64,000 nt of DNA, taken from the NCBI RefSeq assembly GCF_001427665.1, contig NZ_LMHC01000001.1, positions 1,265 through 65,264 on the forward strand, in the 5' to 3' direction. Every line of letters starts with the position of its first letter. Positions within the stretch are counted from its first letter, which is position 1. Position numbers and translations under genes: made by a program. Positions 44,565 through 58,500 of this stretch are shown here, piece after piece. Under the pieces are notes generated by a model, which worked only from the letters and a program-made list of their open reading frames with translations, had not been told where the DNA came from and did not search any database. The DNA is from Caulobacter sp. Root655 (GTDB lineage Bacteria; Pseudomonadota; Alphaproteobacteria; Caulobacterales; Caulobacteraceae).

Positions 44565-45392
44565 TCACGCCGTTTCGAGTCGCGCCGACCGCACAGCCTT
44601 AGCCAGCTCCGACGCTTTGGATAGAACCTTCTCGGTCACGTTTTCGTTCAACCGCGCCGCCGCTTCGATTTCGTCCACCAGGGCCGAGCCGACCACGGCG
44701 GCGTCGGCCACGCGGGCCACGGCGGCGGCCTGGGCGGGGGTGCGGATGCCGAAACCGACGGCGACCGGCAGCCCCGAGGCCGCCTTCACCCGCGCCACGG
44801 CCGGGGCGACATCGCTGGCCTCGGCCGACTTGACGCCGGTCACCCCGGCCACCGAGACGTAATAGACGAAGCCCGAGGTGCGGCGGACGACGACCGCCAG
44901 GCGGACGTCGTCGGTGGTGGGCGTGGCCAGGCGGATCAGCGACAGCCCGTAGGCGTCCAGGGCGTCGACCAGCGAATCGGCCTCCTCCGGCGGGCAGTCG
45001 ACGACGATCAGGCCGTCCACGCCGGCTTCGGCGGCGTCATGGGCGAAGCGATCGAAGCCGTAGGACAGGATGGGGTTCAGATAGCCCATCAGGATGACCG
45101 GGGTCTCGATATCCTGTTCTCGGAAGGCGCGGACCATGTCCAGGACCGCGCGGGTCTTCACGCCGTTGGCCAGGGCGCGCTGCGAGGCGCGCTGGATGGT
45201 CGGCCCTTCGGCCATCGGGTCCGAGAACGGGAGGCCCAGCTCGATGATGTCGGCGCCGGCCGCGGGCAAGCCCTTGAGGATGTCCAGCGCCGTGGCGAGG
45301 TCGGGGTCGCCCGCCATGATGTACGCCACGAAGCCGGCGCGGTTCTCGGCTTTCAGCGCCGCGAAACGATGATCGATACGATTGGTTGGCAA
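44565..45392 (-). CDS. trpA: Tryptophan synthase alpha chain
   Basis: Cleaves indole-3-glycerol phosphate. 275 residues with [19 protein letters not shown] (about 21-39), the catalytic Glu in [20 protein letters not shown] (about 47-66), catalytic Asp in [15 protein letters not shown] and the phosphate loop [13 protein letters not shown]. No ATG is available; a TTG at 45392, 10 bases past the trpB stop codon, gives the full-length N-terminus ([12 protein letters not shown]). It overlaps the upstream end of accD if the GTG start of accD is used. Confidence 0.95.
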   Translation of the reverse strand: MPTNRIDHRFAALKAENRAGFVAYIMAGDPDLATALDILKGLPAAGADIIELGLPFSDPMAEGPTIQRASQRALANGVKTRAVLDMVRAFREQDIETPVILMGYLNPILSYGFDRFAHDAAEAGVDGLIVVDCPPEEADSLVDALDAYGLSLIRLATPTTDDVRLAVVVRRTSGFVYYVSVAGVTGVKSAEASDVAPAVARVKAASGLPVAVGFGIRTPAQAAAVARVADAAVVGSALVDEIEAAARLNENVTEKVLSKASELAKAVRSARLETA

Positions 45393-45402
45393 AGTTTCAG
45401 CC

Positions 45403-46623
<1,221 letters not shown>

Positions 46624-46649
46624 GGGCTCTTCCAAAAGGTCGGGCTGCG

Positions 46650-47291
46650 TCAGGCGCGTTTGACGGCGTCGAGAAACGCCGTGATCAGAGCCGGGTCCTT
46701 TAGGCCGGGACCCCGTTCGACGCCAGAGGAAACGTCCACCAGCGGCGCGCCCGAGGCCCGAAGCGCCTCGGCCACGTTCCACGGATCCAGCCCGCCGGCC
46801 AGGAAATGCGGCCGCGAGAACCGCTGGCCGGCCAGCAGGCTCCAGTCGAACCGCGCCCCCGTCCCGCCGGGCAGGACCGAGCCCTCCACGGGCCTGGCGT
46901 CGAACATCAGGTGCTCGGCCACGCCGTCGAAGGCCCCGGCCCGCTGGACGTCGGCCGACGACGACACCGAGAACGCCTTGATCACCCCGACCCCGGACCG
47001 CTGGGCGATCTCGCGGACCCGCGAGGGGGTCTCCTTGCCGTGCACCTGGATCAGGTCGGGCTTCATCGTCGCCATCAGCCGGTCGATCAGGGCGTCGTCG
47101 GGGTCGACGGTGACGGCCACGGTCTTGACCGGGCTCTGGCGTAGAGGCGCGACCAGCCGGGCGGCGGCCTCGGGCGTCAGGTTGCGCGGGCTGCGCGCGA
47201 AGAACACGAAACCGAGGAACGCCGCGCCGCCGTCGAGGGCGGCGGTCACGCTCTCGGGCGTCGACAGCCCGCAGATCTTGGCCTTGGTCAT
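46650..47291 (-). CDS. trpF: Phosphoribosylanthranilate isomerase
   Basis: Amadori rearrangement in tryptophan synthesis. 213-residue TIM barrel with the catalytic Cys in [12 protein letters not shown] (about 4-15), [19 protein letters not shown] (about 25-43), [13 protein letters not shown] (about 79-91), catalytic Asp region [16 protein letters not shown] and the C-terminal phosphate motif [14 protein letters not shown] and [12 protein letters not shown]. First gene of the trpF-trpB-trpA-accD unit; its promoter should lie in the short gap before the family B pair. Confidence 0.96.
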   Translation of the reverse strand: MTKAKICGLSTPESVTAALDGGAAFLGFVFFARSPRNLTPEAAARLVAPLRQSPVKTVAVTVDPDDALIDRLMATMKPDLIQVHGKETPSRVREIAQRSGVGVIKAFSVSSSADVQRAGAFDGVAEHLMFDARPVEGSVLPGGTGARFDWSLLAGQRFSRPHFLAGGLDPWNVAEALRASGAPLVDVSSGVERGPGLKDPALITAFLDAVKRA

Positions 47292-47340
47292 GGGCGGGAG
47301 GTACGGCGTGGGATGGCTGGACGCAAGGGGTGGGTCCTAA

Positions 47341-47473
47341 GTCCTCCCCCTGTGGGGGAGGTGTCGGCGAAGCCGACGGTGGGGGGAGTCATGCGCTGTC
47401 GACCGCCCGCGGGGTCGACCTGCCCAAGCTCCCCCCACCGGCCTTCGGCCGCCTCCCCCAGAGGGGGAGGACT
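47341..47473. repeat. Family B palindromic elements, inverted pair
   Basis: Left copy with CTCCCCCTGTGGGGGAG and inner hairpin GTCGGCGAAGCCGAC; right copy with CTCCCCCCACCGG, inner hairpin GGCCTTCGGCC and CTCCCCCAGAGGGGGAG. It lies between the trpF 5' end and the stop codon of the kinase gene. Confidence 0.75.
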
Positions 47474-47475
47474 TC

Positions 47476-48900
47476 TCACCCGCCCGACGCCGAGTCCTTC
47501 TCCACCGGGTTCGACAGCCTGGCCCGCATCGCGCAGACCAGCCCCTCCGGCCGGTAATCCATGGTCGCCGCGCCCTTCAGCTCGCCGCGCAGGCTGCGTT
47601 CGATCAGGCGGGAGCCGAAGCCCCGGCGGGTCGGCGGGGCCGTCGGCGGGCCGCCGGTCTCGGTCCAGGCCAGGGCCAGGTCCCGACTGCCCGCGTCATA
47701 GGTCCAGCACAGCGCCACCCGCCCGTCGGCGTTCGACAGGGCCCCGTACTTGAGGGCGTTGGTCGCCAGCTCGTGGAAGATCAGGGCCATGGTCAGGGCC
47801 CCGCCCGGCGCCAGCCAGACCGGCGGCCCGTCGATGCTGAGCCGGCCGCCACGCCCGGTCTGGGTCGCCTCGGCGAACGGCGCCAGAGCCCGCTCGGCCA
47901 CGTCGCGCAGGCCCGCGCCGTGCCAGCTCTCGCGGGTCAGCACGTCGTGCACCTGGGACAATCCCATCAGCCGCGACTCGAACTTCTCGAAGGCCACGGC
48001 CGGGTGGGGCTCGTTCTTCAGGGTCTGGGAGGCCATCGACTGCACGGTGGCCAGGGTGTTCTTCACCCGGTGGTTCAGCTCGTTGATCAGCAGCCGCAGC
48101 TGGCCTTGATATTGCTGCTGCTCGGACTCCACCTGCTTGCGGGCGGTGATGTCGGAGATGATCACCACCAGATAGGGGCGCCCGTCGCCGGGATCGACGC
48201 GCGAGGCGGTGACGTGGACCCAGACCGGCCCGTCGCGGCCATCGACCCGCCGCTCGATGGCGTAGCTGTCGATCTCGCCGGTCAGCAGGGCCCGGCCCTG
48301 GGTGATCGCCGTCGCCACCGTGTCCTCGCCCGGGGCGATGTCCATGAAGGTCGAGGCCAGCAGCGTGTCACGGTCGCGGCGGGTGATGGCGCAGAACCGG
48401 TCGTTGACCTCCAGGAACCGGCCGCTGCCCGACACCCGCGCCACGCCCATCGCCGCCTGGTCGAACACCGCGCGGTAGCGGGCCTCGGCGGCCTCCAGCT
48501 TCAGCCGGGCCTCGACCGCCCCAGTGACCACCTCGGTATAGAGCACCAGCCCGCCGATCGCCCCGTCGTCGGTGCGCCACGGGGCCATCGACCAGCGGAT
48601 CCAGTCGACCTGGCCGCGGCGGTCGACATAGCGGTCGCCGTCGCTGTTGTGCAGCTCGACCCCCTCGGCCAGGACCTGGGCGTGCAGCTCGCGCCAGTGC
48701 TGGGGGATCTCGGGAAAGACCTCGTAGTGCACGCGGCCCAGCAGCGGCAGGTCGGCGGGCAGGCCCTGGTCGGTCAGGTACTGCCGCGACGCGGCCAGGT
48801 AGCGCATGTCGCGATCGAAGATGGCGATGCCCAGCGGCGCGTGCTTCAGCGCGGTGGTGACGCTGGGCGAGACCGGCGATGGCGCGGCGTCCTCGCTCAT
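47476..48900 (-). CDS. PAS-domain sensor histidine kinase, HWE family
   Basis: 474 residues from MSEDAAPS at 48900. Two PAS domains (about 12-130 with LGIAIFDRDMRYLAASRQYL; about 140-265 with YRAVFDQAAMGVARVSGSGR and the PAC end VVIISDITARKQVE) are followed by the HWE/HisKA_2-type dimerisation box ELNHRVKNTLATVQSMASQT (phospho-His) and an ATPase domain with FHELATNALKYGALS and GFGSRLIERSL. No membrane segment, so it senses cytoplasmic light, redox or a ligand through PAS. No response regulator is adjacent, as is common for HWE kinases of the general stress pathway. Confidence 0.93.
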   Translation of the reverse strand: MSEDAAPSPVSPSVTTALKHAPLGIAIFDRDMRYLAASRQYLTDQGLPADLPLLGRVHYEVFPEIPQHWRELHAQVLAEGVELHNSDGDRYVDRRGQVDWIRWSMAPWRTDDGAIGGLVLYTEVVTGAVEARLKLEAAEARYRAVFDQAAMGVARVSGSGRFLEVNDRFCAITRRDRDTLLASTFMDIAPGEDTVATAITQGRALLTGEIDSYAIERRVDGRDGPVWVHVTASRVDPGDGRPYLVVIISDITARKQVESEQQQYQGQLRLLINELNHRVKNTLATVQSMASQTLKNEPHPAVAFEKFESRLMGLSQVHDVLTRESWHGAGLRDVAERALAPFAEATQTGRGGRLSIDGPPVWLAPGGALTMALIFHELATNALKYGALSNADGRVALCWTYDAGSRDLALAWTETGGPPTAPPTRRGFGSRLIERSLRGELKGAATMDYRPEGLVCAMRARLSNPVEKDSASGG

Positions 48901-49074
48901 GCGCCGCCGCCGCCCCGACGGTGGCCGACCGGTCGTCTCGCGATCATGGCGCTCCTTCTCGTCGGTCGGGCTCGCGGGCGCGTCGGGCGAACGAAGCACC
49001 CCGGCGCATCATGCCTCCGTTTGGCCGTTTCGCGAAAGACCTGGCGTCCACGTGGGTCGGAGGACCGCGCCCGC

Positions 49075-49494
49075 CTAGAGCTTCACCCGGAAATGGAAGG
49101 CGTCGACGGCCAGGCCCTCGCGGAAATAGAACCGGTGCGCGGCCTCGCGGACCACGTTGGAGATCAGCTCCAGATGCCCGCAGCCCTCGCGCCGGGCCTC
49201 GGCCTTCAGCCAGTCCATCAGCGCCTTGCCATGGCCCCGCGAGCGCAGCCGGTCGTCGGCCACCAGGTCATCGACGCTCAGGAAGCGGCCGCAATACAGC
49301 ATGTCGAGCACCCGATACCCCGCCACGGCCCGCGCCGCGCCGTCCTGCGCCACATAGGCCAGCCGGAACCCGTCGCTGGCCATCAGCCCCCGGATCCGCG
49401 CCACATAGGTGTCGCGCGCCAGGAGCGGGCGCAGCTGGGCCATGACCTCGAAGGTGGCGAGGATCTCGGCGTCGGTCTGGGCGAGGATGATCAT
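49075..49494 (-). CDS. GNAT-family N-acetyltransferase
   Basis: 139 residues. The acetyl-CoA loop is RLRSRGHGKALMDWLKAEAR (about 82-101, R-x-x-G-x-G/A), preceded by FLSVDDLVADDRL and followed by LELISNVVREAAHRFYFREG. The acceptor is unknown. Starts MIILAQTDAEIL. Single gene in a repeat-rich neighbourhood. Confidence 0.9.
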   Translation of the reverse strand: MIILAQTDAEILATFEVMAQLRPLLARDTYVARIRGLMASDGFRLAYVAQDGAARAVAGYRVLDMLYCGRFLSVDDLVADDRLRSRGHGKALMDWLKAEARREGCGHLELISNVVREAAHRFYFREGLAVDAFHFRVKL

Positions 49495-49545
49495 GGGAGT
49501 GATCTAAGCCTTCTCCCCGCGCGGGAGAAGATGGCCCGCGCGACC

Positions 49546-49612
49546 GGGGACGCGCACTCACGGCGAGGCCTTGGCAAGTCGATCCAGGAACGCGGGGTGA
49601 GTGCGTGTCCCC
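49546..49612. repeat. Family C inverted repeat with one mismatch
   Basis: Arms GGGGACGCGCACTCAC (49546-49561) and its complement at 49597-49612 with a single mismatch; spacer 35 bases. Confidence 0.7.
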
Positions 49613-49678
49613 AACGACATCCACGGCCTCGAATTTTCGTCCCGGACAGGCCTTCAAAACAAACTCAGCGGATCCGTT

Positions 49679-49745
49679 GGGGACACGCACTCACGGTTTT
49701 CTCCCTGCGAACCCGGCCGGCGCGCTGCCGTGAGAGCATGTCCCC
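49679..49745. repeat. Family C inverted repeat, diverged arms
   Basis: GGGGACACGCACTCACGG (49679-49696) faces CCGTGAGAGCATGTCCCC (49728-49745), with a few mismatches. It is the second family C unit within 200 bases. Confidence 0.65.
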
Positions 49746-49860
49746 GGCCGCCATCGCCGCGAGCGCGAGCCAAGAGCGCGGCCGTTCCGTCAACCCCCTC
49801 GCCCAGCCGGCCCGCCCCTCGGCGGCCAGGCCGCGCCCTGAAATCCATGGTGGCGAGCCT

Positions 49861-49951
49861 GCTCTAGGGTCTGACCGTGTCAAGGACGGCGCGCCGCGCC
49901 GCCGCGACGCGGTCGCCGGAGGCGATCCTTGACACGGTCAGACCCTAGAGC
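49861..49951. repeat. Perfect 26-bp inverted repeat beside the low-GC gene
   Basis: Arms 49861-49886 and 49926-49951 are exact reverse complements (core GGGTCTGACCGTGTCAAGGA on the left arm) around a 39-base GC-rich spacer. It ends 55 bases before the 3' end of the NACHT gene. It could be a transcription barrier, a REP/RAYT-type element or an end of the acquired segment. A small hairpin (ATCCGCC/GGCGGAT, 49986-50003) lies between it and the gene. Confidence 0.85.
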
Positions 49952-50006
49952 TCCAATTCCACCAAGGGTTTCAGGACGTGGCGTCATCCGCCGAGGGGCG
50001 GATGGC

Positions 50007-52040
50007 CTATTTCAGCGCCCCGCTAATGAACTCAATGGTCTTCTTCCCGAAAGACCGAGACATCGTGTCTGCATAGTTTGTCCCCGCCCGTTCAGACAGA
50101 AGATCGGGATTCAAAACATACATCGAGCCATCCACGGTAAGTACTTTTTCGGCGACGAGTTTGTCCAGAACCGCTCGGCCGGTTCCCTTTGTCATGCGCT
50201 CGTGATCCAGTTTTGCTTTGAATCGTTTGAGCGATCCCTTGCTATGAGAACGAAACGCGATAATAAACTTGCGAAGTCGACGAAGAGCTTCGTCTAATCT
50301 TGGGTCCTGTATGGTAGTCGGACTGGTTGCAAACGCCGTCCACGGATGCTGTCGAACATCAGGCCAAGATGCGGAGAGCGCAACATCTCCTCTAATCGTC
50401 GGAATGGAAGTCATTACGGCTCCATCGAATTCTTCCGCTTCCAGGAAAACGGACGATATTTTGTTTCCTAGCGCTCCTTCAATAACCACCTTGGGCGCAA
50501 TTATGCTCAATTTTCTACATTGAACGCTCACAGGGGCGACCAAAATTGCTTCCGGGCCGGGGCCAAATTCCACTGCACCCTGCGGGATTGTTATATCGAC
50601 GTCGTCTACATACGAGCCGAGACGAAATGTGCCTATCTGCTCGGTTTGAAAGCGTAAAATATGCGGTCTGGCTCCTTCTCCTTTTGAGATACTAATTTCG
50701 ATGTCCGCAGCCAATCTTTCAATTTCGTCTTCGGCCTCGGAGCCATCAATGGAAAGGCTGGCGGACTGTCCGATTGCAAGCTGAGCTCGTACTGACGCGT
50801 AAATAACTCCCACATGTTCGGCTTTTAATGATCGTACGTCTTCGACACCGACATCTTTGATGTAAAATTCCGCCAGAAACGGATTCGAAGCTACTCCACG
50901 AGAAAGTTCCTTTTCCAAGGCCAATTTGGATAGTTCGGGATCTGCAAGAGCGGCATTAGTAATTACGGCCTCAAAAACCGCAGATGCACCTTCTGCACCA
51001 TTCAAGAAGGGATGTTCGGCTACCCAAGTTTCGAGCGCGCTCGTGTATATTTGAGCATCTTTGGCGCCCATCGATGGAATCGGGGGAAAAGGGCGACCGT
51101 ATCGGCGCGCAGCCAGGCGCGTGAGCTGCTCCTCTTCTTTATATAGTCCGCTCGCAACTTTCCGGTCGTCAAATGGCAGATTGGAAAGCTTCTGACGTTC
51201 ACGTTCCATGATTGCGGAAACGACCGATCGGAGAGTCACCGGATGTACTCCCTTCTCGATATCTGCAATGAGATTGCTAGGATTAGGATCATGCGCAACG
51301 CGTTCAGCAACGGCGCTCAAGACAGGCGCATAGCCGGCAAACCGATCTTCATCGCCGTCCGTTCTCTCGCGTAAGCGCTCGAGTATAAGTGCGATTGCAC
51401 GCCGTTGTGGCACTGCGTGGGTTGGATCTGGGTTTAACGCTCTAAGTTGCGCTTGTGCGAAGTCGACTGCAGCCTCGGGCCCATAGTAGCCAATCTCCAA
51501 CACTGCTATTGTCGCTTCAGTGTCAGTTAGCGTCAGCCAGGCATCCTGAATGGAGCCAGTTCTACCGAAGAGTACCGTAGGAATTGATCGCCCCACGGCC
51601 AGTGCGCCAACATCTTTTAGGAATGCTTCGAAAGCTTCTTGGGTGACCCGGAGACGAGCTTCATCAAGGCCGTCGATCAGAACTGCCGAGTGACCGCTTT
51701 CCCAGTCACTATAGAGACCTGATTTGGCAAGCGAACCACTGAGGGTATTTGCTCCAACAGGTTCCGCATCCGCCAAATCGATGTAGATCGCTTTAGTTTC
51801 TGACGCGATCTGGCGGGCCAGTGTCGATTTGCCGACGGCACCCGGCGCTGCGACCAGAAGAACTTCAGCAGTCTTTGGATCCTGCTCAGCATCGAAGTCA
51901 GAACTTGCGGTAATTGGCGCTTCTCTGAAGGTCTCCAATCCTACGGTTTCGTAGCTCCAACCACGGATGGGCTTCACCGCACCGCTACGCTTCGCTGAAA
52001 TGCGAGACGTCCAAAAGCTTGCGATTGAGTAGTCGGACAT
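50007..52040 (-). CDS. NACHT/STAND-type P-loop NTPase, candidate defence gene
   Basis: 677 residues from MSDYSIASFW (ATG 52040; GGGGGTG upstream). The P-loop is APGAVGKST at about 65-73 and Walker B is AVLIDGLDE at about 119-127; the DGLDE form is typical of NACHT and related STAND NTPases. Helical regions follow, then a beta-rich section (about 480-590) and a winged-helix-like end (AVLDKLVAEKVLTVDGSMYV). Base composition is clearly foreign: two sampled 60-base lines hold 29 and 31 G+C against 40 in the neighbouring malic enzyme. No effector domain or partner gene is recognisable. Bacterial NACHT proteins often act in phage defence; here that is inference. Confidence 0.75.
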   Translation of the reverse strand: MSDYSIASFWTSRISAKRSGAVKPIRGWSYETVGLETFREAPITASSDFDAEQDPKTAEVLLVAAPGAVGKSTLARQIASETKAIYIDLADAEPVGANTLSGSLAKSGLYSDWESGHSAVLIDGLDEARLRVTQEAFEAFLKDVGALAVGRSIPTVLFGRTGSIQDAWLTLTDTEATIAVLEIGYYGPEAAVDFAQAQLRALNPDPTHAVPQRRAIALILERLRERTDGDEDRFAGYAPVLSAVAERVAHDPNPSNLIADIEKGVHPVTLRSVVSAIMERERQKLSNLPFDDRKVASGLYKEEEQLTRLAARRYGRPFPPIPSMGAKDAQIYTSALETWVAEHPFLNGAEGASAVFEAVITNAALADPELSKLALEKELSRGVASNPFLAEFYIKDVGVEDVRSLKAEHVGVIYASVRAQLAIGQSASLSIDGSEAEDEIERLAADIEISISKGEGARPHILRFQTEQIGTFRLGSYVDDVDITIPQGAVEFGPGPEAILVAPVSVQCRKLSIIAPKVVIEGALGNKISSVFLEAEEFDGAVMTSIPTIRGDVALSASWPDVRQHPWTAFATSPTTIQDPRLDEALRRLRKFIIAFRSHSKGSLKRFKAKLDHERMTKGTGRAVLDKLVAEKVLTVDGSMYVLNPDLLSERAGTNYADTMSRSFGKKTIEFISGALK

Positions 52041-52137
52041 TGTCACCCCCCATGCCTTTCAAGCAAGCTAGAGTGGAATTGGTCCGAATGGAAATCTCAA
52101 AAAGCGAGTGTCCGTGAGTTTCGGTTCTCGCCGCCCC

Positions 52138-54426
<2,289 letters not shown>

Positions 54427-54667
54427 GTACCCCTGGTCCCGCCGTGCAAGCTGATGGGACGCTCCGGACAATGCGAAGCGCCCTTATTTGCGGTCACCGT
54501 AGCGAGGCGCCCGGCGGCTCACAACCTCCGCCGGAGCGATAAATGGCTCGCAAACGCTTGTTCTGCTTGGCGTTGCGTAAGCCTGACAACCTTGTCACGG
54601 CTTGCGCCATTGACCTGACGGGGCGTGTCGGGAGACTACCTGCCACGCCATTTTCCCGGAGATCGCC

Positions 54668-55492
54668 GTGAGCCCTGCCCCGCCCGCCCCAACGCCCGGC
54701 CCCTCTCCCAGCATCGTGAACATCGCCGTGGCCGGCGCCCTGGGCCGGATGGGCCTGGCCGTGGCCGGCGCGATGGAGGGTCGCGCCGACGTCGCCCTGG
54801 CCGGCCGCTTCGGGCGTCCGGGGACCGGCGGCGAGGGCCTGGTCGGGCGGTTCGAGGCCCTGGCCGGGGCCGACGCGGTGATCGACTTCACCCTGCCCGA
54901 GGCCTCGGCCGAGCTGGCCGAGGTCTGCGCCGACCTGGCCGGCGCGGCGCGCGGCGGGCCGGCGGTGATCATCGGCTCGACCGGCTTCACGCCCGAACAG
55001 TCGGCGCGCATCGCGGCGGCGGCCCGCAAGGTGGCCATCGTCCGTTCGGGCAATTTCTCGCTGGGCGTCAACATGCTGCTGGGCCTGGTCCGGCAGGCCG
55101 CCGCCGCCCTGCCCGCCGCCGACTGGGACGCCGAGGTGTTCGAGGCCCATCACCGCCGCAAGGTCGACGCGCCGTCCGGCACCGCCCTGATGCTGGGCCA
55201 GGCCGTCGCCGCCGGGCGCGGCGTGGACCTCGACGCGGTCGCCGACCGGGCCCGCGACGGCGCTGCCGGTCCGCGCCGCGAGGGGGCGATCGGCTTTTCG
55301 GTGGTGCGCGGCGGCGGGATCATCGGCGAGCACAGCGTGATCTTCGCCGGCGAGTCCGAGGTGCTGACCCTGTCACACTCGGCCACCGACCGGGGCCTGT
55401 TCGCGCGCGGGGCCATCGCCGCGGCGATCTGGGCCAGGAACCAGCCGCCGGGGCTGTACGACATGCAGGACGTCCTCGGTTTTGAAAGTTAG
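54668..55492 (+). CDS. dapB: 4-hydroxy-tetrahydrodipicolinate reductase
   Basis: NAD(P)H-dependent step of lysine/diaminopimelate synthesis. 274 residues, GTG start at 54668 with CGGAGA upstream. Rossmann motif [19 protein letters not shown] (about 18-36), [12 protein letters not shown] (about 72-83), [11 protein letters not shown] (about 100-110) and the catalytic signature [19 protein letters not shown] (about 158-176). The 241 bases between it and maeB hold both promoters; nothing else was recognised there. It is followed 39 bases later by the ydbH operon. Confidence 0.96.
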   Translation: MSPAPPAPTPGPSPSIVNIAVAGALGRMGLAVAGAMEGRADVALAGRFGRPGTGGEGLVGRFEALAGADAVIDFTLPEASAELAEVCADLAGAARGGPAVIIGSTGFTPEQSARIAAAARKVAIVRSGNFSLGVNMLLGLVRQAAAALPAADWDAEVFEAHHRRKVDAPSGTALMLGQAVAAGRGVDLDAVADRARDGAAGPRREGAIGFSVVRGGGIIGEHSVIFAGESEVLTLSHSATDRGLFARGAIAAAIWARNQPPGLYDMQDVLGFES

Positions 55493-55531
55493 GACCTAAC
55501 AATCGCCGCCTGTTGCGGCATTGTGCCCCCG

Positions 55532-58500
55532 ATGGCCGAGCCCCCGCCCGACCCCCAGCCTGACGCCAAGCCGTCCCCCTCCGCCCGCCGGCCTCGCCGC
55601 GCGGCGATGCTGGACGCCGGTCTGGAGATCATGTCGCTGGCCGCCCTGGCCTTCGTCGCCGTGGGGTTCTCCGCCTATGCCGGCCGCCGCGAGATCAGCC
55701 GCGAGCTGGCCGTGGCCTGGCTGGAGGACAAGGGGATCGAGGCGACGGTCGAGCTCGACGACCTCGACGCCACCGGCTTCGCCGGCGCCATCCGCCTGGG
55801 CCCCAGGAACGCGCCGGTGTTTTCGGCCGAGCGGATCGAGGTGGCCTACGACCTGTCGGCCCCATGGAGCGGCGGCGAGTTCGCGCTCAACACCCGGGCC
55901 ATCCGCCTGGTGCGGCCGCGCCTCAACGCCAGCCTCGACCAGAACGGCTTCCACTTCGGCGCCCTGCAGCCGCTGATCGACGAGGCGCTGAAGGCCCCCG
56001 GCGAGCCGAACGCGCCGGGGCCGGCGATCCTGGTCGAGGACGCCCGGGTCAGCCTGCGCCTGCCGGGCGGCGCGGCGCGGCTGACCGGCGACGCCAGCCT
56101 GGACGACGGCAAGCTGCTGCGCTTCGATGGCCGCCTGGCCCCGCTGCGCTACGCCACCAAGGACCTGTCGTTCGACACCGCCGGCATGTTTTTCAAGGCC
56201 CGCAAGCGCGGCGAGCGGCTGACCCTCGATATCGACCTGGACATGCGGTCGCTGAGCACGGGCCAGCTGGACCTGACCGACGCGCAGGGCGCGCTGCAGG
56301 CCGACATCGCCTATCCCGACCTGCAGAAGCTGTCGATGGTCGGGCCGGCCGAGGTGCGGCTGGCGCTGAAGGCGCGCGGGGCGGACCTCGACACCGCCGC
56401 CCTGGGCGGCCTGGAGGCCAATTTCGCGGCGACCGGCCTGCTCAGCGGCGACCTCAAGCGCGGCGGCTTCACCGGCCACACCACCCTGCACGCGCGCGGC
56501 GAGCGGCTGACGTCGCCGACCCTGGACAGCCGTGACGTCGTCGCCGACCTCGACCTGACCGGCTTGGCGGTGACCTACGACCCGGCCGGCGCGCGCGGCT
56601 CGGCCCGCACCCGCCTGGCGGCCACGGCCGACAAGGCGGTGGCGGGCGGCGCGGCCCTGTCGCGAACGGCGATCGCGGTCAATTCCACCGGCCTGACGGC
56701 GATCTCCGACGCCCATCGCCAGTCGCTCAGCGGGCCGATGGCGGTCACCCTGGGCAGCGGCCGCGCGGCGGTCGGCGGAGTGGTGCTGTCCAGCCTGGCG
56801 GCCAGCGGCAAGGGTCGGTTCTCGGCCGGGAGCGACGGGGTCAGCCTGGCCCTGGACGGCCAGGCCGGCGCGGACGGCGCGGTGTCCGGACCCGACGCCC
56901 AGCACCTGACCGCCGCCCTGCCCAACCCCGACTACGCCAAGGCCGCGGCCGCCGCCCTGTCGCGCTTCGAGGTCTCGGCGCCGGCCCTGCGGCTGGCGGT
57001 GCGGGACGGACAGACCAGCCTGTTCCTGCCACGGCCCGTCACCCTGACCGCCGCCAGCGGCGCCAAGGCGACCCTGGGCGCGTCCGGCGGACCGCTGGTC
57101 GCGGCGGCGGGCGGCGGGGCCGGCGGCCGAGCGGCCCTGGCCCTGGGCGGCGGCGGCCTGCCCGACATCACCCTGAAGGCTCCGAACTGGCGGGCGGGTC
57201 CGGGTGGCCTGACCAGCGACGTCGTCCTGGCCGGAACCCTCGACGTGCCGCCGGTCACCGGACTGTCGGGAACCCTGAACGGCCGGGCCCAGCTGGTCGG
57301 CGACACCTTCACCCTGCGGCTCGCGCGCTGCACGCCGCTGACCGCCAAGACCTGGGAGATGGGCGAGCCGCCGATCTCCGACCTCAAGTTCGACGCCTGC
57401 CCGACGGCCAGGCCGCTGGTCCAGGCGGCCGGCGGGGCCTGGCATGCCTCGGCCCGCATCGAGCACGGCCAGGCCCTGGTCAATGTCGCCGAGGCGCGCG
57501 TCGAGGGCGTGACGGCCGGTTTCGAGGGCGGCGGTCGCGGCGGGTTCGATGAGGCGCAGGTGCGGGTCACCGCCGGCCGCCTGGTCGAGGCGGCGGCGGC
57601 GCGGCGCTTCGAGACGATGGCGGCGACCGGGGCGGTCAACCTGGCGCGCGGCCAATGGCTCGGCGGCTTCGACGCCACCACCCTCGACGGCCGTCCGGTG
57701 GGCAAGATCACCCTCCGCCACGACGTGGCCAGCGGTCGCGGCGAGGCCTTGATCGACGCCTCGCGCATGGTGTTCGTCAAGGGCGGCCTCCAGCCCCTGG
57801 GCCTGTCGCCCCTGGCCGAGGTCGCCCGCGAGGCCGACGGTCCGGTCGCCTTCACCGGCCGTTTCGACTGGGCCGGCGAAACCATGACCAGCGAGGGCCG
57901 GCTGTCGACGCCGGGCCTGAACTTCAAGAGTCCGCTGGGCTTCGTGGCCACCCTGAAGGGCGAAGTGGCCTTCACCAGCCTGGCCCCGTTGATCAGCGCG
58001 CCGGACCAGACCCTGAAGATCGAGCGGGTCGACGCCATCGTGCCGATCCAGGCGGTGGTGGCGGACTTCAGCCTGGACGCCGAGGCGCTGCACCTGCGAT
58101 CGACCGTCTTCGAGGCCGCCAAGGGCAGCATCTCGATCGAGCCGATCGAGGTGCCGCTGGACGGCAAGGGCACGTTGAAGGGCGTCGTCAACATCCAGCA
58201 CCTGGACCTGGGCGAACTGGTCGCCGGCTCGTCCATGGCCGACAAGATCAAGGTCGAGGCCATCGTCGATGGCCGCCTGCCGTTCGAATTCAGCCCGGCC
58301 GGCCTGCGCTTCCTGGACGGCAGGATCTACGCCACCCAGCCCGGCCGCCTGTCGATCGCCCGCGAGGCGCTGGGCGACGTCTCCGCCGGCCAGGGCGGGG
58401 TCGATCCCGACGATCCGCTGATGGCGGCCAAGCCGGCGCAGGTCAACGCCATCCAGGACTTCGCCTATCAGGCCATGGAGAACCTGCGCTTCGAGATGCT

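Noticed and set aside
49861..49951. Insertion-sequence terminal repeats of a complete IS
   Set aside because: The arms are only 39 bases apart and no transposase frame lies between or beside them; the flanking low-GC gene is an NTPase, not a transposase.
49495..50006. CRISPR array
   Set aside because: The repeated GGGGACAC units are palindromic, unevenly spaced and diverged, with no regular spacers and no cas genes nearby.
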